Assembly (NCBI RefSeq): GCF_009930875.1 | Contig: NZ_CP025249.1 | Coordinates: 2,480,001 to 2,544,000, forward strand | DNA length: 64,000 bases | DNA from: Actinomyces sp. 432 | Lineage (GTDB): Bacteria; Actinomycetota; Actinomycetes; Actinomycetales; Actinomycetaceae | Direction of reading: 5' to 3' | Shown here: piece after piece, positions 21,637 through 29,527 of the stretch | Layout of the letters: every line of letters starts with the position of its first letter | Numbering within the stretch: position 1 is the first letter of the stretch | Program-made: the position numbers and the translations under genes | Notes under the pieces: model-generated | What the model saw: only the letters and a program-made list of their open reading frames with translations | The model's database searches: none | What the model was told of the DNA's origin: nothing

Positions 21637-22170
21637 TACTGATTCTCCATCTTGAAGTGCTTTGCGGGCTGTCGTTGCCCACGTGCCGACCCGCTCTTCC
21701 CCGACGGCGCACTCCGCCACGGAATGGGCCGGTCCGCAGGGAGTCGGCCGGGCCGACGGCGCTGCGTCCGGAGCCCCGTGACGGGGCCCGTCGGTTCCCA
21801 CCGCGGCAGACCCGCGTCACCCCTCGACGTCTGGCGCCGATCGGCTGGGAACGGAATGGAGAACGGTAGCCCGCACACGGGCACCAGTGGGGCACACTAC
21901 CCGGGCACGACGCCGCACGCCAGACGGGCTCAGGGTGTTCCTGGCCACGTAAAACCGCCCCACCAAAACCGGGAACTGCAACCGGCTCGCGCCCGGGGTG
22001 CGGTCGGCTTACTGGCGCGGGGACCGATCACTGGTGCGGGGCCGAGCGACGGACGCTGCGCGCGGATCCCGGTGCCACGGCCCGTACTGGGTGGGCGGGG
22101 CGCTCAGGATGGAGCCTAATGGGGGTTTTCGTGTTTGTGGGTGTGGAGGCAAGGACTCGGGCTGTTGCGT

Positions 22171-22230
22171 GGTGGTCGTGTTCGGGTTGACGAGGTCGTG
22201 TTCAGGGTGCCGAGGTCGTGTTCGGCGGGT
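22171..22230. repeat. Three 20-bp direct repeats, possible IS end remnant
   Basis: Units start at 22171, 22191 and 22211 with an exact 20-bp period and share the core GGTCGTGTTC. The layout matches the 20-bp arrays that flank the IS481-type elements at 25.1 and 26.7 kb, although the sequence differs. This suggests a solitary end of another element. Confidence 0.6.
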
Positions 22231-22250
22231 GCCGGCCGCATCGGCTGGAC

Positions 22251-22323
22251 GTTAACAACGCTACTTAACGGCCTGCTGTATACCTCCCAGCCCTTCAGCA
22301 GGCCGTTAACAGGCGTTGTTAAC
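22251..22323. repeat. Large imperfect palindrome (28-bp arms)
   Basis: The arms 22251-22278 and 22296-22323 match at 25 of 28 positions; the three mismatches are contiguous (TAC against CAG). Each arm starts with GTTAACAACGC and ends with TTAACGGCCTGCTG or its complement. It lies between the IS256-type element and the rpsL promoter region. It could be a strong terminator, a small non-autonomous element or an operator pair. Confidence 0.8.
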
Positions 22324-22358
22324 CCCGAAGTGGCGTTACAGATGATCCCGCGGGTCAA

Positions 22359-23757
22359 GTCTCTTGGTGTGGTGTAAATGTTCTAGGCGGTGATGGCCAT
22401 GATGGGGTGGGTGGTTTCGGCTTGTTCGTGGAGGATCCGTGTGAGGTGGCGCAGGGAGGTCTCCGACAGGTAGCGGCGTTCGCCGTACTGCCATTCCTCG
22501 TGCTGCTCCTGTAGGACGGCACCGACCAGTCTGGTGACGGAGTCTCGGTCGGGGAAGACCTGGACCACATCCGCGCGGCGCCCGGTCTCACGGTTGAGAC
22601 GCTCAATGGGGTTGTTGGACCAGATCTTGGGCCAGTGCTCCCTGGGGAAGGCGGCGAACGCGGTCAGGTCCGGCTCGGCCTCGGCCAGCATGTCGGCTAT
22701 CTCAGGGAACGAGGAACGCAGAGAGGCTGTGACCTGCTTGTAAGTGTCCTTCACGGCCTCGCCAGTGGTCTGAGCGAAGATCGTCGTAATCAGGGCGTTT
22801 ACGGGCTTGGAGCGGGCCGAGCCGAGCTTGGAGGCCGATGTTGCGGGCGAAGTGCACTCGGCACCGCTGCCACGAGGCGCCCGGCAGGATCGCCTTGACC
22901 GCGTTCTTGATGCCCCAGTGGGCATCGCTGGTTACCAGCACCACCCCCTGTGGGTCCTCCTGGGTAGGCACTTTCAGCCCCCGCTCGCGCAAGGACCGCA
23001 GAAAAGCGGTCCAAAAGTCCGTGGTCTCCGCGTCCCCGACGCCCCGTGCCCAGGATCTCCCTCCTGCCCTGGGCCGAGACCCCGGTGGCCACTACCAGGG
23101 CCTGGGAGACGACCCGGTGGCCCAGCCTTACGTCCACGTAGGTGGCGTCAACGAACAGGTAGGGGAACCAGGTGTGATCCAACGGTCGGGACAGGAACTC
23201 GTGCACGCCCTCGTCTATGTCCTTGCAGACCCGCGAGACGGTCGCCCTGCCAGATCCCGGACTCGTTGCCCAGGGCCTTAACCAGGTCATCGACCTTCCG
23301 GGTGGACACACCCTCGATCCAGGCCTGGCAGATCACTGCGTACAGGGCCTTGTCCACCCGCTTACGCGGGGACAGCAGGGACGGGAAGAACGAGCCCTGC
23401 CTCAGTTTGGGGATGGCCAGGTCAACCTCCCCGGCGGTGGTCGCCAGCCTTCTGGGACGGGTGCCGTTACGACGGTTGGTGCGCCTCTCGGTGCGCTCGT
23501 ACCTGTCGGCACCGATCACCGCGGAGGCTTCGGCGTCCACGAGGTCCTGCAGGCCGGCCTGAAGCAGCCGGCGGAAGACATCATTGTGGGCCAGGTCGGG
23601 GTCCGCAAGGACTTCCGCGATCAGTGTGGACACGGCAGACTTGTTCTCGGGCATCGTGGGTGAACCTTCCTGGTGAATCTTGGTCGAGAATCTGGGCTCC
23701 CACGATGCCCCCTACCACAGGGAACCCCTCGCGGGAATTGCCACCACACTACGAGAC
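22359..23757 (-). mobile_element. IS256-family insertion sequence (decayed)
   Basis: About 1.4 kb bounded by imperfect inverted repeats. The left end 22359-22379 begins GTCTCTTGGTGTGGTG. The right end, reading inward from 23757, begins GTCTCGTAGTGTGGTG. About 17 of 21 positions match. The enclosed gene is an IS256-type transposase. No matching 8-9 bp target duplication is evident at these boundaries, which fits an old or rearranged copy. Confidence 0.75.
22383..23654 (-). pseudogene. IS256-family transposase, multiply frameshifted
   Basis: A mutator-type DDE transposase. The N-terminal part (MPENKSAVSTLIAEVLADPD, FRRLLQAGLQDLVDAEA, YERTERRTNRRNGTR) is intact. The catalytic pieces follow in other frames: the first Asp in LFVDATYVDVR, the second in VLVTSDAHWGIKNAV, and the Glu region in WSNNPIERLNRETGRR. 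At least three frame changes are needed, near 23265, 23040 and 22830, and some look like insertions, unlike the pure homopolymer deletions in the core genes. It is probably truly inactive, though some breaks could be sequence errors. Confidence 0.8.
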
Positions 23758-24091
23758 CCACCCATCCCGCGCCGTCGACGACCGCCCGCCGGCAGCGAGG
23801 ACGCTTCCGATGGGCGCGGGACGTGCTAGGGCCGGCGCCTGACGCACGTACGCCGTTGCGGGGCACTCCCGGGCGGACGGTCCGTGTATTGCGTCTGACC
23901 CGCAGCAGCGACGACCCGCCATGAACGGCAACGGTTCACGGGGGGCACCCGACAAACCGCCGCGGGCGACGCCCCAGCACCCAGGCAACATGACGAACCG
24001 TAAGGTCAACCCAAGAACTTGTTATGTGTCAGGACATCGGTGACAGTTCAGGGGTTGTTGGTGGTGACAGTTCTGGCGTGTTTTTGGATGC

Positions 24092-25008
24092 ATGAGCCCA
24101 GTCAGGAAGTCCAACAGTGGTGGTGTTGATCCGCGTATGCGTCTGGCGATCACCCGGTGGCCTGATGACGCCCCGCGCGGGGCGGTGACCACGTTCTGCG
24201 AGCATGAGGGCATCTGCCGCAAGACCTTCTACGCGCTGCGGGCCAGAGCCCGAGCTGACGGGGAGGCCGCGATACTCGAGCCCCGCTCTCGCCGTCCTCG
24301 CACAAGTCCGGGACGTATAAGCGAACAGGTGCGCTACCAGGCCCTGGACGTGCGTGCCGCGCTAGAAGGCTCTGGCCTGGACTGCGGCCCGATTCAGCGT
24401 GCACGACAAGATGCGGGCCATGGGCCTTCAGGCGCCCTCGTCGGCGTCCCTGGCCCGGATCTTCCGCGCCGCCGGCGTGGCCCACGCCGAGCCGGCCAAG
24501 AGGCCCCGGGCGGCATGGCGCCGTTTCGTCTACCCCGCCCCGAACGCCTACTGACAGATGGACGCCACCGAATACGTACTGGCCGGCGGCCGCAAGGCCG
24601 TCATCTACCCGGCTCATCGACGACCACTCCCGCCTGGCGGTGGCGTCCCTGGTCGCCGCCTCCGAGACCAGCCAGGCAGCCATCGCCACCTCCGATAAGG
24701 CCGTCGCCCGCTACGGAGTGCCCCAGCGGCTGCTGACCGACAACCGGGTCGCTGTGAATCCCACCCGACGCGGCCGCAAAGGCGAGCTGGACGGGCCACG
24801 TGCGCGCCCTAGGGGTGGAACCCATCACCGGCAAGCCGTACAAGCCCACCCCCAGGACAAGAACGAGCGCCTCCACCAGACCCTGTTCCGCTACCTCGAC
24901 GCCCCGCCCCTGGCCCGCGCCCGGCACCCGCTACGTCTCGACCCGCACACACCCAACCCCGCCAACCACCACACCCCACAAGACCCAGAACTGTCACCGA
25001 TATCCTGA
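24092..25008 (+). pseudogene. IS481-type transposase, broken
   Basis: The N-terminal helix-turn-helix region reads FCEHEGICRKTFYALRARAR. After CGPI near 24393 the reading moves to another frame (SVHDKMRAMGLQAPSSASLA). In it a TGA replaces the expected Trp in AY(W)QMDATEY, so there is a true nonsense change. A further shift near 24610 leads to LIDDHSRLAVASLVAASETS, LLTDNRVAVNP and, in yet another frame, NERLHQTLFRYL, the Glu region. The DDE triad can be traced but not in one frame. It is an inactive remnant. Confidence 0.8.
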
Positions 25009-25068
25009 CACACCAAGTGTCACCGATGTCCTGGCACAAAACTGTCACCGATCTCCTGAGACATCACA
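24989..25068 (+). repeat. Triple right-end repeats of the IS481-type remnant
   Basis: Three tandem copies related to ACTGTCACCGATATCCTGAC, starting near 24989, 25016 and 25040, inverted relative to the left end at 24027. They are probable transposase-binding sites. Confidence 0.7.
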
Positions 25069-25143
25069 GCGACGGTTCGTACCTCGTGGTGACGGTTCGT
25101 ACGTTCCGGTCGACGATTCGTACCCTGTGGTGACGGTTCGTAC
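25069..25143. repeat. Array of four GACGGTTCGTAC repeats
   Basis: Copies of GACGGTTCGTAC start at 25071, 25091, 25112 (one mismatch) and 25132. The spacing is 20, 21 and 20 bp. An inverted array of six related copies lies at 26647-26759, so the two arrays bracket the intact IS481-type element. Confidence 0.8.
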
Positions 25144-25168
25144 TGTAGGGGTACTGTGCTGTCTCCAC

Positions 25169-25263
25169 ACTTCTGGGACGGTTGAGTCTCATGACTTCTG
25201 GGACGGTTGAGTCTCATGACTTCTGGGACGGTTGAGTCTCATGGGTTTTGGGACGGTTGGGAG
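25169..25263. repeat. 25-bp tandem repeats at the left end of the IS481-type element
   Basis: Three identical 25-bp units followed by a diverged fourth. The transposase stop codon falls inside the third unit, so coding and end sequences overlap. Confidence 0.85.
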
Positions 25264-26552
25264 CGGGGTGAGCGGGGTGGCCTGCTGATGATTCTGTTGG
25301 GTGGTTTGGAAGCGTTGATGGTGGCCCGGCTGTGGGTCTGGGCCTGGGTGGGCTGGGGCCAGGGGATCGCGGCGAAGTGTGTTCCGGCCTGGTCGTAGAG
25401 GTCCAGGCGGGTGGGGTACTGGCGGAACTCGATTGTCTGGCCGGCCATGAAGGATCCGACGTAGATGATGCGGCCTTTGTAGGTCACGGTCCCGTTGCTC
25501 AGGGACTGTCTGCTGGTGATGGTGGGGTCGGTGCTGGCAGCCTGCGGCAGGCTCAGCGGCACAGGCCCGGATAGCGCGTCAAGGTTGATTGGGGAGGGAT
25601 TGGGCAGGGCCCGGGGGACCTGGTGCCACACGCGTATGGGGGTTATGGATATTCCCAGCCCCTGGTGCTGGCGCTCGGTGTTGTAGTAGGCGGTGAAGTG
25701 CACCAGTCCGGCGTTTAGGTCCTCCAGGGTGGTGTAGGGGTGCGCTGCCAGCCACAGCTGGAGGGGCTTATGGGAGCTTTCGACCTTGCCCTGGGTCTGT
25801 GGGTGACCGATGGCGCCGCTGATCGGACGGATCCCCAGGCTGGCCAGCCACCTCTCTGTCCGCCCGAATCCGGTGGTGCGGTGAGTGTTGAAGGCCCTGC
25901 CGTTGTCGGTCAGGATGGCTGCGGGCCGCCCCCAGGAGTCGAACGCCTCGGACAGGATCTGGCGTGTGGCCTCATGCGTCTCCCCGCCCCAGGCCGCCTT
26001 GAGCGCCACCAGCACCCTGGAGCAGTCATCGATGACCTGGTAGATGGTCACCGCACGCCCCTGGATACTCCACTCGATACCGTCCAGCTGCCACAGCTCG
26101 TTAGCGCTGGTACGCGTGAACCGCTTGAAAGACACCCGCGGGCGCTTGCGTGGCGCCGGGACCACCAGCCCCATGGCCCGCATGCGCCTGGCAATAGTCG
26201 CCCGCGACGGGGCCGGGTTTGCCCCCGCCCCGGACAGCACCCACCACACCGACCACGGACCCGCATCCTTCCCGTCGGCAACCAGCTCCCGGCGTACCTG
26301 GGCGATACGCTCATCAACCCGCTCATCCCAACGGCGCGCCGGGTGCAGCGGCGCCCTGGAACGGGCGACCAGCGCCGCCCCCGGCCCCTCCTGCTTGGCC
26401 CGCTTACGGATCCGGTAGAACGAGGACTTCGAGACCCCCACCTGCCGGCAGAACTCCTCCACGCTCACACCCGCAACCCGCGAGTCGAACTCAATGATGC
26501 GCTGACGCTTGAACGGCGAAACTGCATAGCCCATCCCCCAACCCAACCCCAC
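25239..26552 (-). CDS. IS481-type DDE transposase
   Basis: A 437-aa integrase-core transposase. Residues 12-55 form a helix-turn-helix (VSVEEFCRQVGVSKSSFYRI). The catalytic core shows Asp157 in WQLDGIEW, Asp216 in ILTDNGRAF and Glu258 in QGKVESSHKPLQ. Beyond about residue 330 there is a beta-rich tail with TYKGRIIYVGSFMAGQTIEF, as seen at the C-terminus of larger IS481-type enzymes. The frame is uninterrupted, so it may be active, in contrast to the two neighbouring transposase remnants. The start at 26552 (MGLGWGMGYAVSPFKRQR) may be a few codons too long; the second Met is also possible. Confidence 0.85.
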   Translation of the reverse strand: MGLGWGMGYAVSPFKRQRIIEFDSRVAGVSVEEFCRQVGVSKSSFYRIRKRAKQEGPGAALVARSRAPLHPARRWDERVDERIAQVRRELVADGKDAGPWSVWWVLSGAGANPAPSRATIARRMRAMGLVVPAPRKRPRVSFKRFTRTSANELWQLDGIEWSIQGRAVTIYQVIDDCSRVLVALKAAWGGETHEATRQILSEAFDSWGRPAAILTDNGRAFNTHRTTGFGRTERWLASLGIRPISGAIGHPQTQGKVESSHKPLQLWLAAHPYTTLEDLNAGLVHFTAYYNTERQHQGLGISITPIRVWHQVPRALPNPSPINLDALSGPVPLSLPQAASTDPTITSRQSLSNGTVTYKGRIIYVGSFMAGQTIEFRQYPTRLDLYDQAGTHFAAIPWPQPTQAQTHSRATINASKPPNRIISRPPRSPRSQPSQNP

Positions 26553-26571
26553 CCAGGGCCTCCCAGAATCT

Positions 26572-26635
26572 CACGACTTCTGACACTCCCAGATGTCATG
26601 AGATCCAACAGTCCCAGAAGTCATGAGACATCACA
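26572..26635. repeat. 25-bp repeats at the right end of the IS481-type element
   Basis: Two 25-bp units (26572-26596, 26597-26621) and a partial third (26622-26635), inverted with respect to the array at 25169. The best copy reads CATGAGATCCAACAGTCCC at its start. Confidence 0.75.
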
Positions 26636-26646
26636 GTACCGTAGGG

Positions 26647-26759
26647 GTACGTAGCGTCACCGGAAAGTACGAAGCGTCGGTGCCAAGGTACGAACCGTCG
26701 CCGGAAGTGCCGAACCGTCATGCGAAGTGCCGAACCGTCACGGGAAGTGCCGAACCGTC
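26647..26759. repeat. Array of six inverted GTACGAACCGTC-like repeats
   Basis: Units end with CGTC at 26658, 26678, 26699, 26719, 26739 and 26759, a period of 20, 21, 20, 20, 20. They are the reverse complement of the array at 25069-25143. The outer three read GTGCCGAACCGTC and the inner ones GTACGAA(G/C)CGTC. The remaining 260 bp to the end of tpx show no gene. Confidence 0.8.
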
Positions 26760-27019
26760 ACGCGGGGCGCACGAGCAGTTCCGTCCCCGACGTCGGCGCC
26801 CACCGTGCAGAAGATGTTCACATCAGCCCAGAACGTCCTCATCAACCCGAGTACGACTACCCGAACGCGACCCCCACACCACACCGCAGTCCGGGCCTTG
26901 CCCAGCGCCGGGTCCCGGCCCCGCACCCTCAAGCACGCAGAGGCCCTAATGGTCAGCCCTGGTCCCGACGCGACAGTCGGCGCCTTCACCCGCCCCGCGG
27001 ACGCGTACCGCAGGCCGGG

Positions 27020-27517
27020 CTATGCGAGCGCAGCGATAGCGGCGTCATAGTCGGGCTCCTGGCGGATCTCCGGCACCTGCTCGGTGTACAGGACGGTGCC
27101 GTCGGTGTCGAGCACCACGATGGCACGGGACATCAGTCCGGCCGTGGGGCCGTCCACCAGCACAACGCCGTAGTCCTCGCCGAAGCTGGAGCGGAAGGTG
27201 GAGCCCGTCACGACCCGGTCCAGGCCCTCGGCACCGCAGAAGCGCGCGGCCGCATAGGGCAGGTCCGCGGAAACGCACACCACGGTGGTGTTATCCAGGC
27301 CGGCCGCAAGCTGATTGAACTGGCGCACCGACATGGCGCAGATGCCGGTGTCCACCGACGGGAAGATGTTCAGCACGACACGGCGGCCGGCGAGTTGCGC
27401 TGACGTGACCGGCCCTAGGTCCGCGCCCACCAGCTCGAAGTCGGGAGCCTTAGTGCCTACGGCGGGGAGGTTGCCGACGGTGTGTACCTGGACGCCTTCG
27501 CGAGTGATCGTAGCCAT
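27020..27517 (-). CDS. tpx: Thiol peroxidase (atypical 2-Cys peroxiredoxin)
   Basis: Reduces hydroperoxides using thioredoxin. The 165-aa product has the Tpx-type active site [17 protein letters not shown], with the peroxidatic Cys60, and the resolving Cys94 in ARFCGAEG, matching the Tpx spacing. The N-terminus [20 protein letters not shown] and the C-terminal [17 protein letters not shown] are typical. It lies 94 nt downstream of the last gene of the tubulin-like operon on the same strand. It is more likely an independent oxidative-stress gene at the edge of the cargo than part of the system. Confidence 0.93.
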   Translation of the reverse strand: MATITREGVQVHTVGNLPAVGTKAPDFELVGADLGPVTSAQLAGRRVVLNIFPSVDTGICAMSVRQFNQLAAGLDNTTVVCVSADLPYAAARFCGAEGLDRVVTGSTFRSSFGEDYGVVLVDGPTAGLMSRAIVVLDTDGTVLYTEQVPEIRQEPDYDAAIAALA

Positions 27518-27611
27518 GCATTAATAATGGCATCTTCTCATTTCAGAGAACAACGCCCTGCGCAACCTATTTTCCGCCTCGGCGCTGAGCGCCCGGCCCA
27601 CGTAGCAACCG

Positions 27612-28319
27612 CTACTCGCCCTTGGCGGCCCGCAGGACGCCAAGGATCTCCTGCTTACCGGGGACTTCCACCCCCAGCGCCTCCACCCGCGCGATAACGG
27701 CGTCGACTTGCGCCGCGTCAACCGAGGCCGCGTAGGTCCGGGCCTGGGCGGCCGTACGCTCCTTGAGTGCCTCGGCCCCGTAATAGGCGCCACCGACCGT
27801 TGCCGCCGTCGGTAGGGCGATTGAAGCCAGGAGCAGGAGCGTCGCAGCCGTCTTGGGACGGGCACGGACCACGGCGACCACCGCCACTATGAAGGCGACG
27901 AAGGCCAGCACCCCGCCCGCGCCGAAGGCCGCCAGCGCCGACGTATTGACGAACGAATCGCTGCCCAGAAACGCTGAGAACACGTCGACGGAGACCAGCA
28001 ACCAGTAGATACCGCCACCCAGTAGCGCGCTGGCGAGGACAACCAGGACGCTGCCCAGGGGCAACGCCGCCGTGCGTCTGCGCCGCGGGGGCCGCGGCAG
28101 CCGTGGCGGCGCCGACCGGTATTGCGGCGCAACCGGCCAGGCAGCCGTAGGCGCCGGCTCTTGTGCAGCCTCCGGACTGGACCCGAAGACTGCCGCAGGC
28201 AATATCTGCGTCGCCGACGGCGGCTCAGGCTCGGTGGGCACGCCGAAGACGGGCGTCGTAGCCCGCTGCGGATAGGGCTCGTAATCGGGCGGGGTCGGGT
28301 TGGTCGGGGGATTGGACAC
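27612..28319 (-). CDS. Proline-rich small membrane protein
   Basis: A 235-aa protein of unknown function. Residues 1-83 are Pro-rich and disordered, ending with [19 protein letters not shown]. Three hydrophobic segments follow, near residues 86-112 (VLVVLASALLGGGIYWLL), 128-150 (AAFGAGGVLAFVAFIVAVVA) and 158-180 (TLLLLASIALPTAATVGGAY). The last 50 residues form a soluble tail. It starts 32 nt after the double-GTPase gene, so it is probably the last gene of the tubulin-like operon. A DUF4190-like small membrane protein is possible but not established. Confidence 0.7.
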   Translation of the reverse strand: MSNPPTNPTPPDYEPYPQRATTPVFGVPTEPEPPSATQILPAAVFGSSPEAAQEPAPTAAWPVAPQYRSAPPRLPRPPRRRRTAALPLGSVLVVLASALLGGGIYWLLVSVDVFSAFLGSDSFVNTSALAAFGAGGVLAFVAFIVAVVAVVRARPKTAATLLLLASIALPTAATVGGAYYGAEALKERTAAQARTYAASVDAAQVDAVIARVEALGVEVPGKQEILGVLRAAKGE

Positions 28320-28351
28320 GCTGAGGACTCCTTTCGGCCGCGGTCAGAACC

Positions 28352-29527
28352 TCAGTCCCACACGGTGAAGCCCCAGAGAATCGGGTCAAGGACCCGGAAC
28401 GGGGAGATCCCGCGCTCGGTCAGTTGATCCGCGTGCTGCGGGCTCTCGCCAACCGCCGACACCGCGAAGTGCCGTACCTCGGCGAGGGCACCGTTTTGCT
28501 GTGCCGAGTCGGCGGAGAGCGTCACCGAGTCATCGCCAATGCGATTGAACAGGGAGCGGACCTCCGCGTCTAGGAAGACCACATCATTCTCAAAGGCAGT
28601 CATCGCGCTATCGATGTCCTGCCGCGCGCGCAGCATCGTGTCATCCCGGTTGAAGTGGGCGGCCGGGTTTGCCAGCAGCGGTGTCAGGGCGCTGTCCGCG
28701 TCGGTCATCTTGTGCAGTGAGTCGAACTTGGAGATCGTCAGCGCAAGTCGGGCCGAGCCGGAGGACAGCTGCAGCAGCACCTTCGGCAGCACCTCCCCAG
28801 GCATGTCCCCCAGCCGGTTGCGGTCGATCTCCGGGATGATTCCCGCCAGCACCTGCCTAACGGAGTCCAGCATGAGCGGGTCGAAGAGGAACACCACCAA
28901 GTCGGCCCGGTCCATGAAGCTGAAGTGAAGCGGCTTGCCTACAACCTTCTCGATGTCCTCACCGGCCACGTCGCGCATCACGATGTAGAAGCGCTCAATG
29001 TCATTACCGCGAAACTCCCAGATCAGGGGGTCCTGCTGGTATGCGCCACCACCCGCGATGGGAGGTGTGCCCTCCATGACCACGTTCTCCTTGAACAAGG
29101 GCTTGTAGTACCGCTGCGAGTACACCTCGTAGGTGCCGGTCGTGGTGGGGGTCATGGTGCATCCCCGGGACTGCGCGTAGCGCCTGAGCAGGTCCACGGC
29201 CACCGCGATGTAGACGGACTTGCCCGAGCCCCGCGCCCCGACCAGCGTCATGGTGAATACCCGCGCATCCTCCCATCCCGGCGGCAGATCCCGGTGGCAT
29301 ACGCTGCAGATCCGCTGCCGGCACGGCTGCCCGCACCGCCGGCACGGGACTGTGGTACGCACCGGCTCGTCCTCATTTTGAACGATGCGGTAGAAGGGAG
29401 TAGTTCTGGTTTCGTATCCGGCCAGAGCGGTGCCCTGCGGATCCGGGACGGGCTGGCACTGCCCCGTGCACCGCACGGTGATCTCTCCGCCGGGAATGGC
29501 GGAGTAGCAGTAAGGACAGGTACTCAT
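28352..29527 (-). CDS. Zinc-ribbon double-GTPase-like protein (DO-GTPase2 type)
   Basis: A 391-aa cytosolic GTPase. It starts MSTCPYCYSAIPGGEITVRC, a zinc ribbon, with a second Cys cluster CRRCGQPCRQRICSVC at 62-77. The P-loop GARGSGKS is at 97-104, a G3-like DVAGED at 186-191 and a G4-like SKFD at 266-269. This layout matches actinobacterial proteins assigned to the Double-GTPase 2 family, reported in NTP-dependent conflict systems. The ATG at 29527 is chosen because it overlaps the stop of the upstream vWA gene as ATGA; an in-frame start 15 codons earlier lies inside that gene. It is probably the NTP switch of the operon. A single GTPase domain is visible; the doubled architecture was not verified. 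Confidence 0.75.
   Translation of the reverse strand: MSTCPYCYSAIPGGEITVRCTGQCQPVPDPQGTALAGYETRTTPFYRIVQNEDEPVRTTVPCRRCGQPCRQRICSVCHRDLPPGWEDARVFTMTLVGARGSGKSVYIAVAVDLLRRYAQSRGCTMTPTTTGTYEVYSQRYYKPLFKENVVMEGTPPIAGGGAYQQDPLIWEFRGNDIERFYIVMRDVAGEDIEKVVGKPLHFSFMDRADLVVFLFDPLMLDSVRQVLAGIIPEIDRNRLGDMPGEVLPKVLLQLSSGSARLALTISKFDSLHKMTDADSALTPLLANPAAHFNRDDTMLRARQDIDSAMTAFENDVVFLDAEVRSLFNRIGDDSVTLSADSAQQNGALAEVRHFAVSAVGESPQHADQLTERGISPFRVLDPILWGFTVWD

Larger units (their letters stand above)
21637..22358. other. Non-coding region upstream of rpsL
   Basis: About 720 bp with no credible gene. It must carry the rpsL promoter. Its far half (22171-22323) holds three 20-bp direct repeats and a large imperfect palindrome, listed separately, which look like mobile-element remains next to the IS256-type element. 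Confidence 0.55.
24027..25068 (+). mobile_element. IS481-type element with multi-copy ends (decayed)
   Basis: About 1.04 kb. The left end has two related copies (24027-24048 with TGTCAGGACATCGGTGACAG, and one about 24 bp inward ending GGTGACAGTT). The right end has three inverted copies containing TGTCACCGAT at 24992, 25018 and 25043, 25-26 bp apart. The enclosed transposase gene is broken. Confidence 0.7.
25169..26635 (-). mobile_element. IS481-type insertion sequence with intact transposase
   Basis: About 1.47 kb. The left end carries three tandem 25-bp copies (25169, 25194, 25219) with core TTCTGGGACGGTTGAG and a degenerate fourth from 25244. The right end carries inverted 25-bp units at 26572 and 26597 and a partial at 26622. 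It encloses one full-length DDE transposase. It lies inside the pair of GACGGTTCGTAC arrays, so it either inserted into an older element or has two layers of end repeats. Confidence 0.75.

Noticed and set aside
22100-27000. CRISPR array suggested by the short regularly spaced repeats in the IS region
   Set aside because: The repeats are 20-25 bp with almost no spacers, occur inverted at element ends and have no cas genes, so they are transposon ends.
27020-27517. tpx as a member of the tubulin-like operon
   Set aside because: It is on the same strand but separated by 94 nt and encodes a common housekeeping peroxidase; linkage is not supported.
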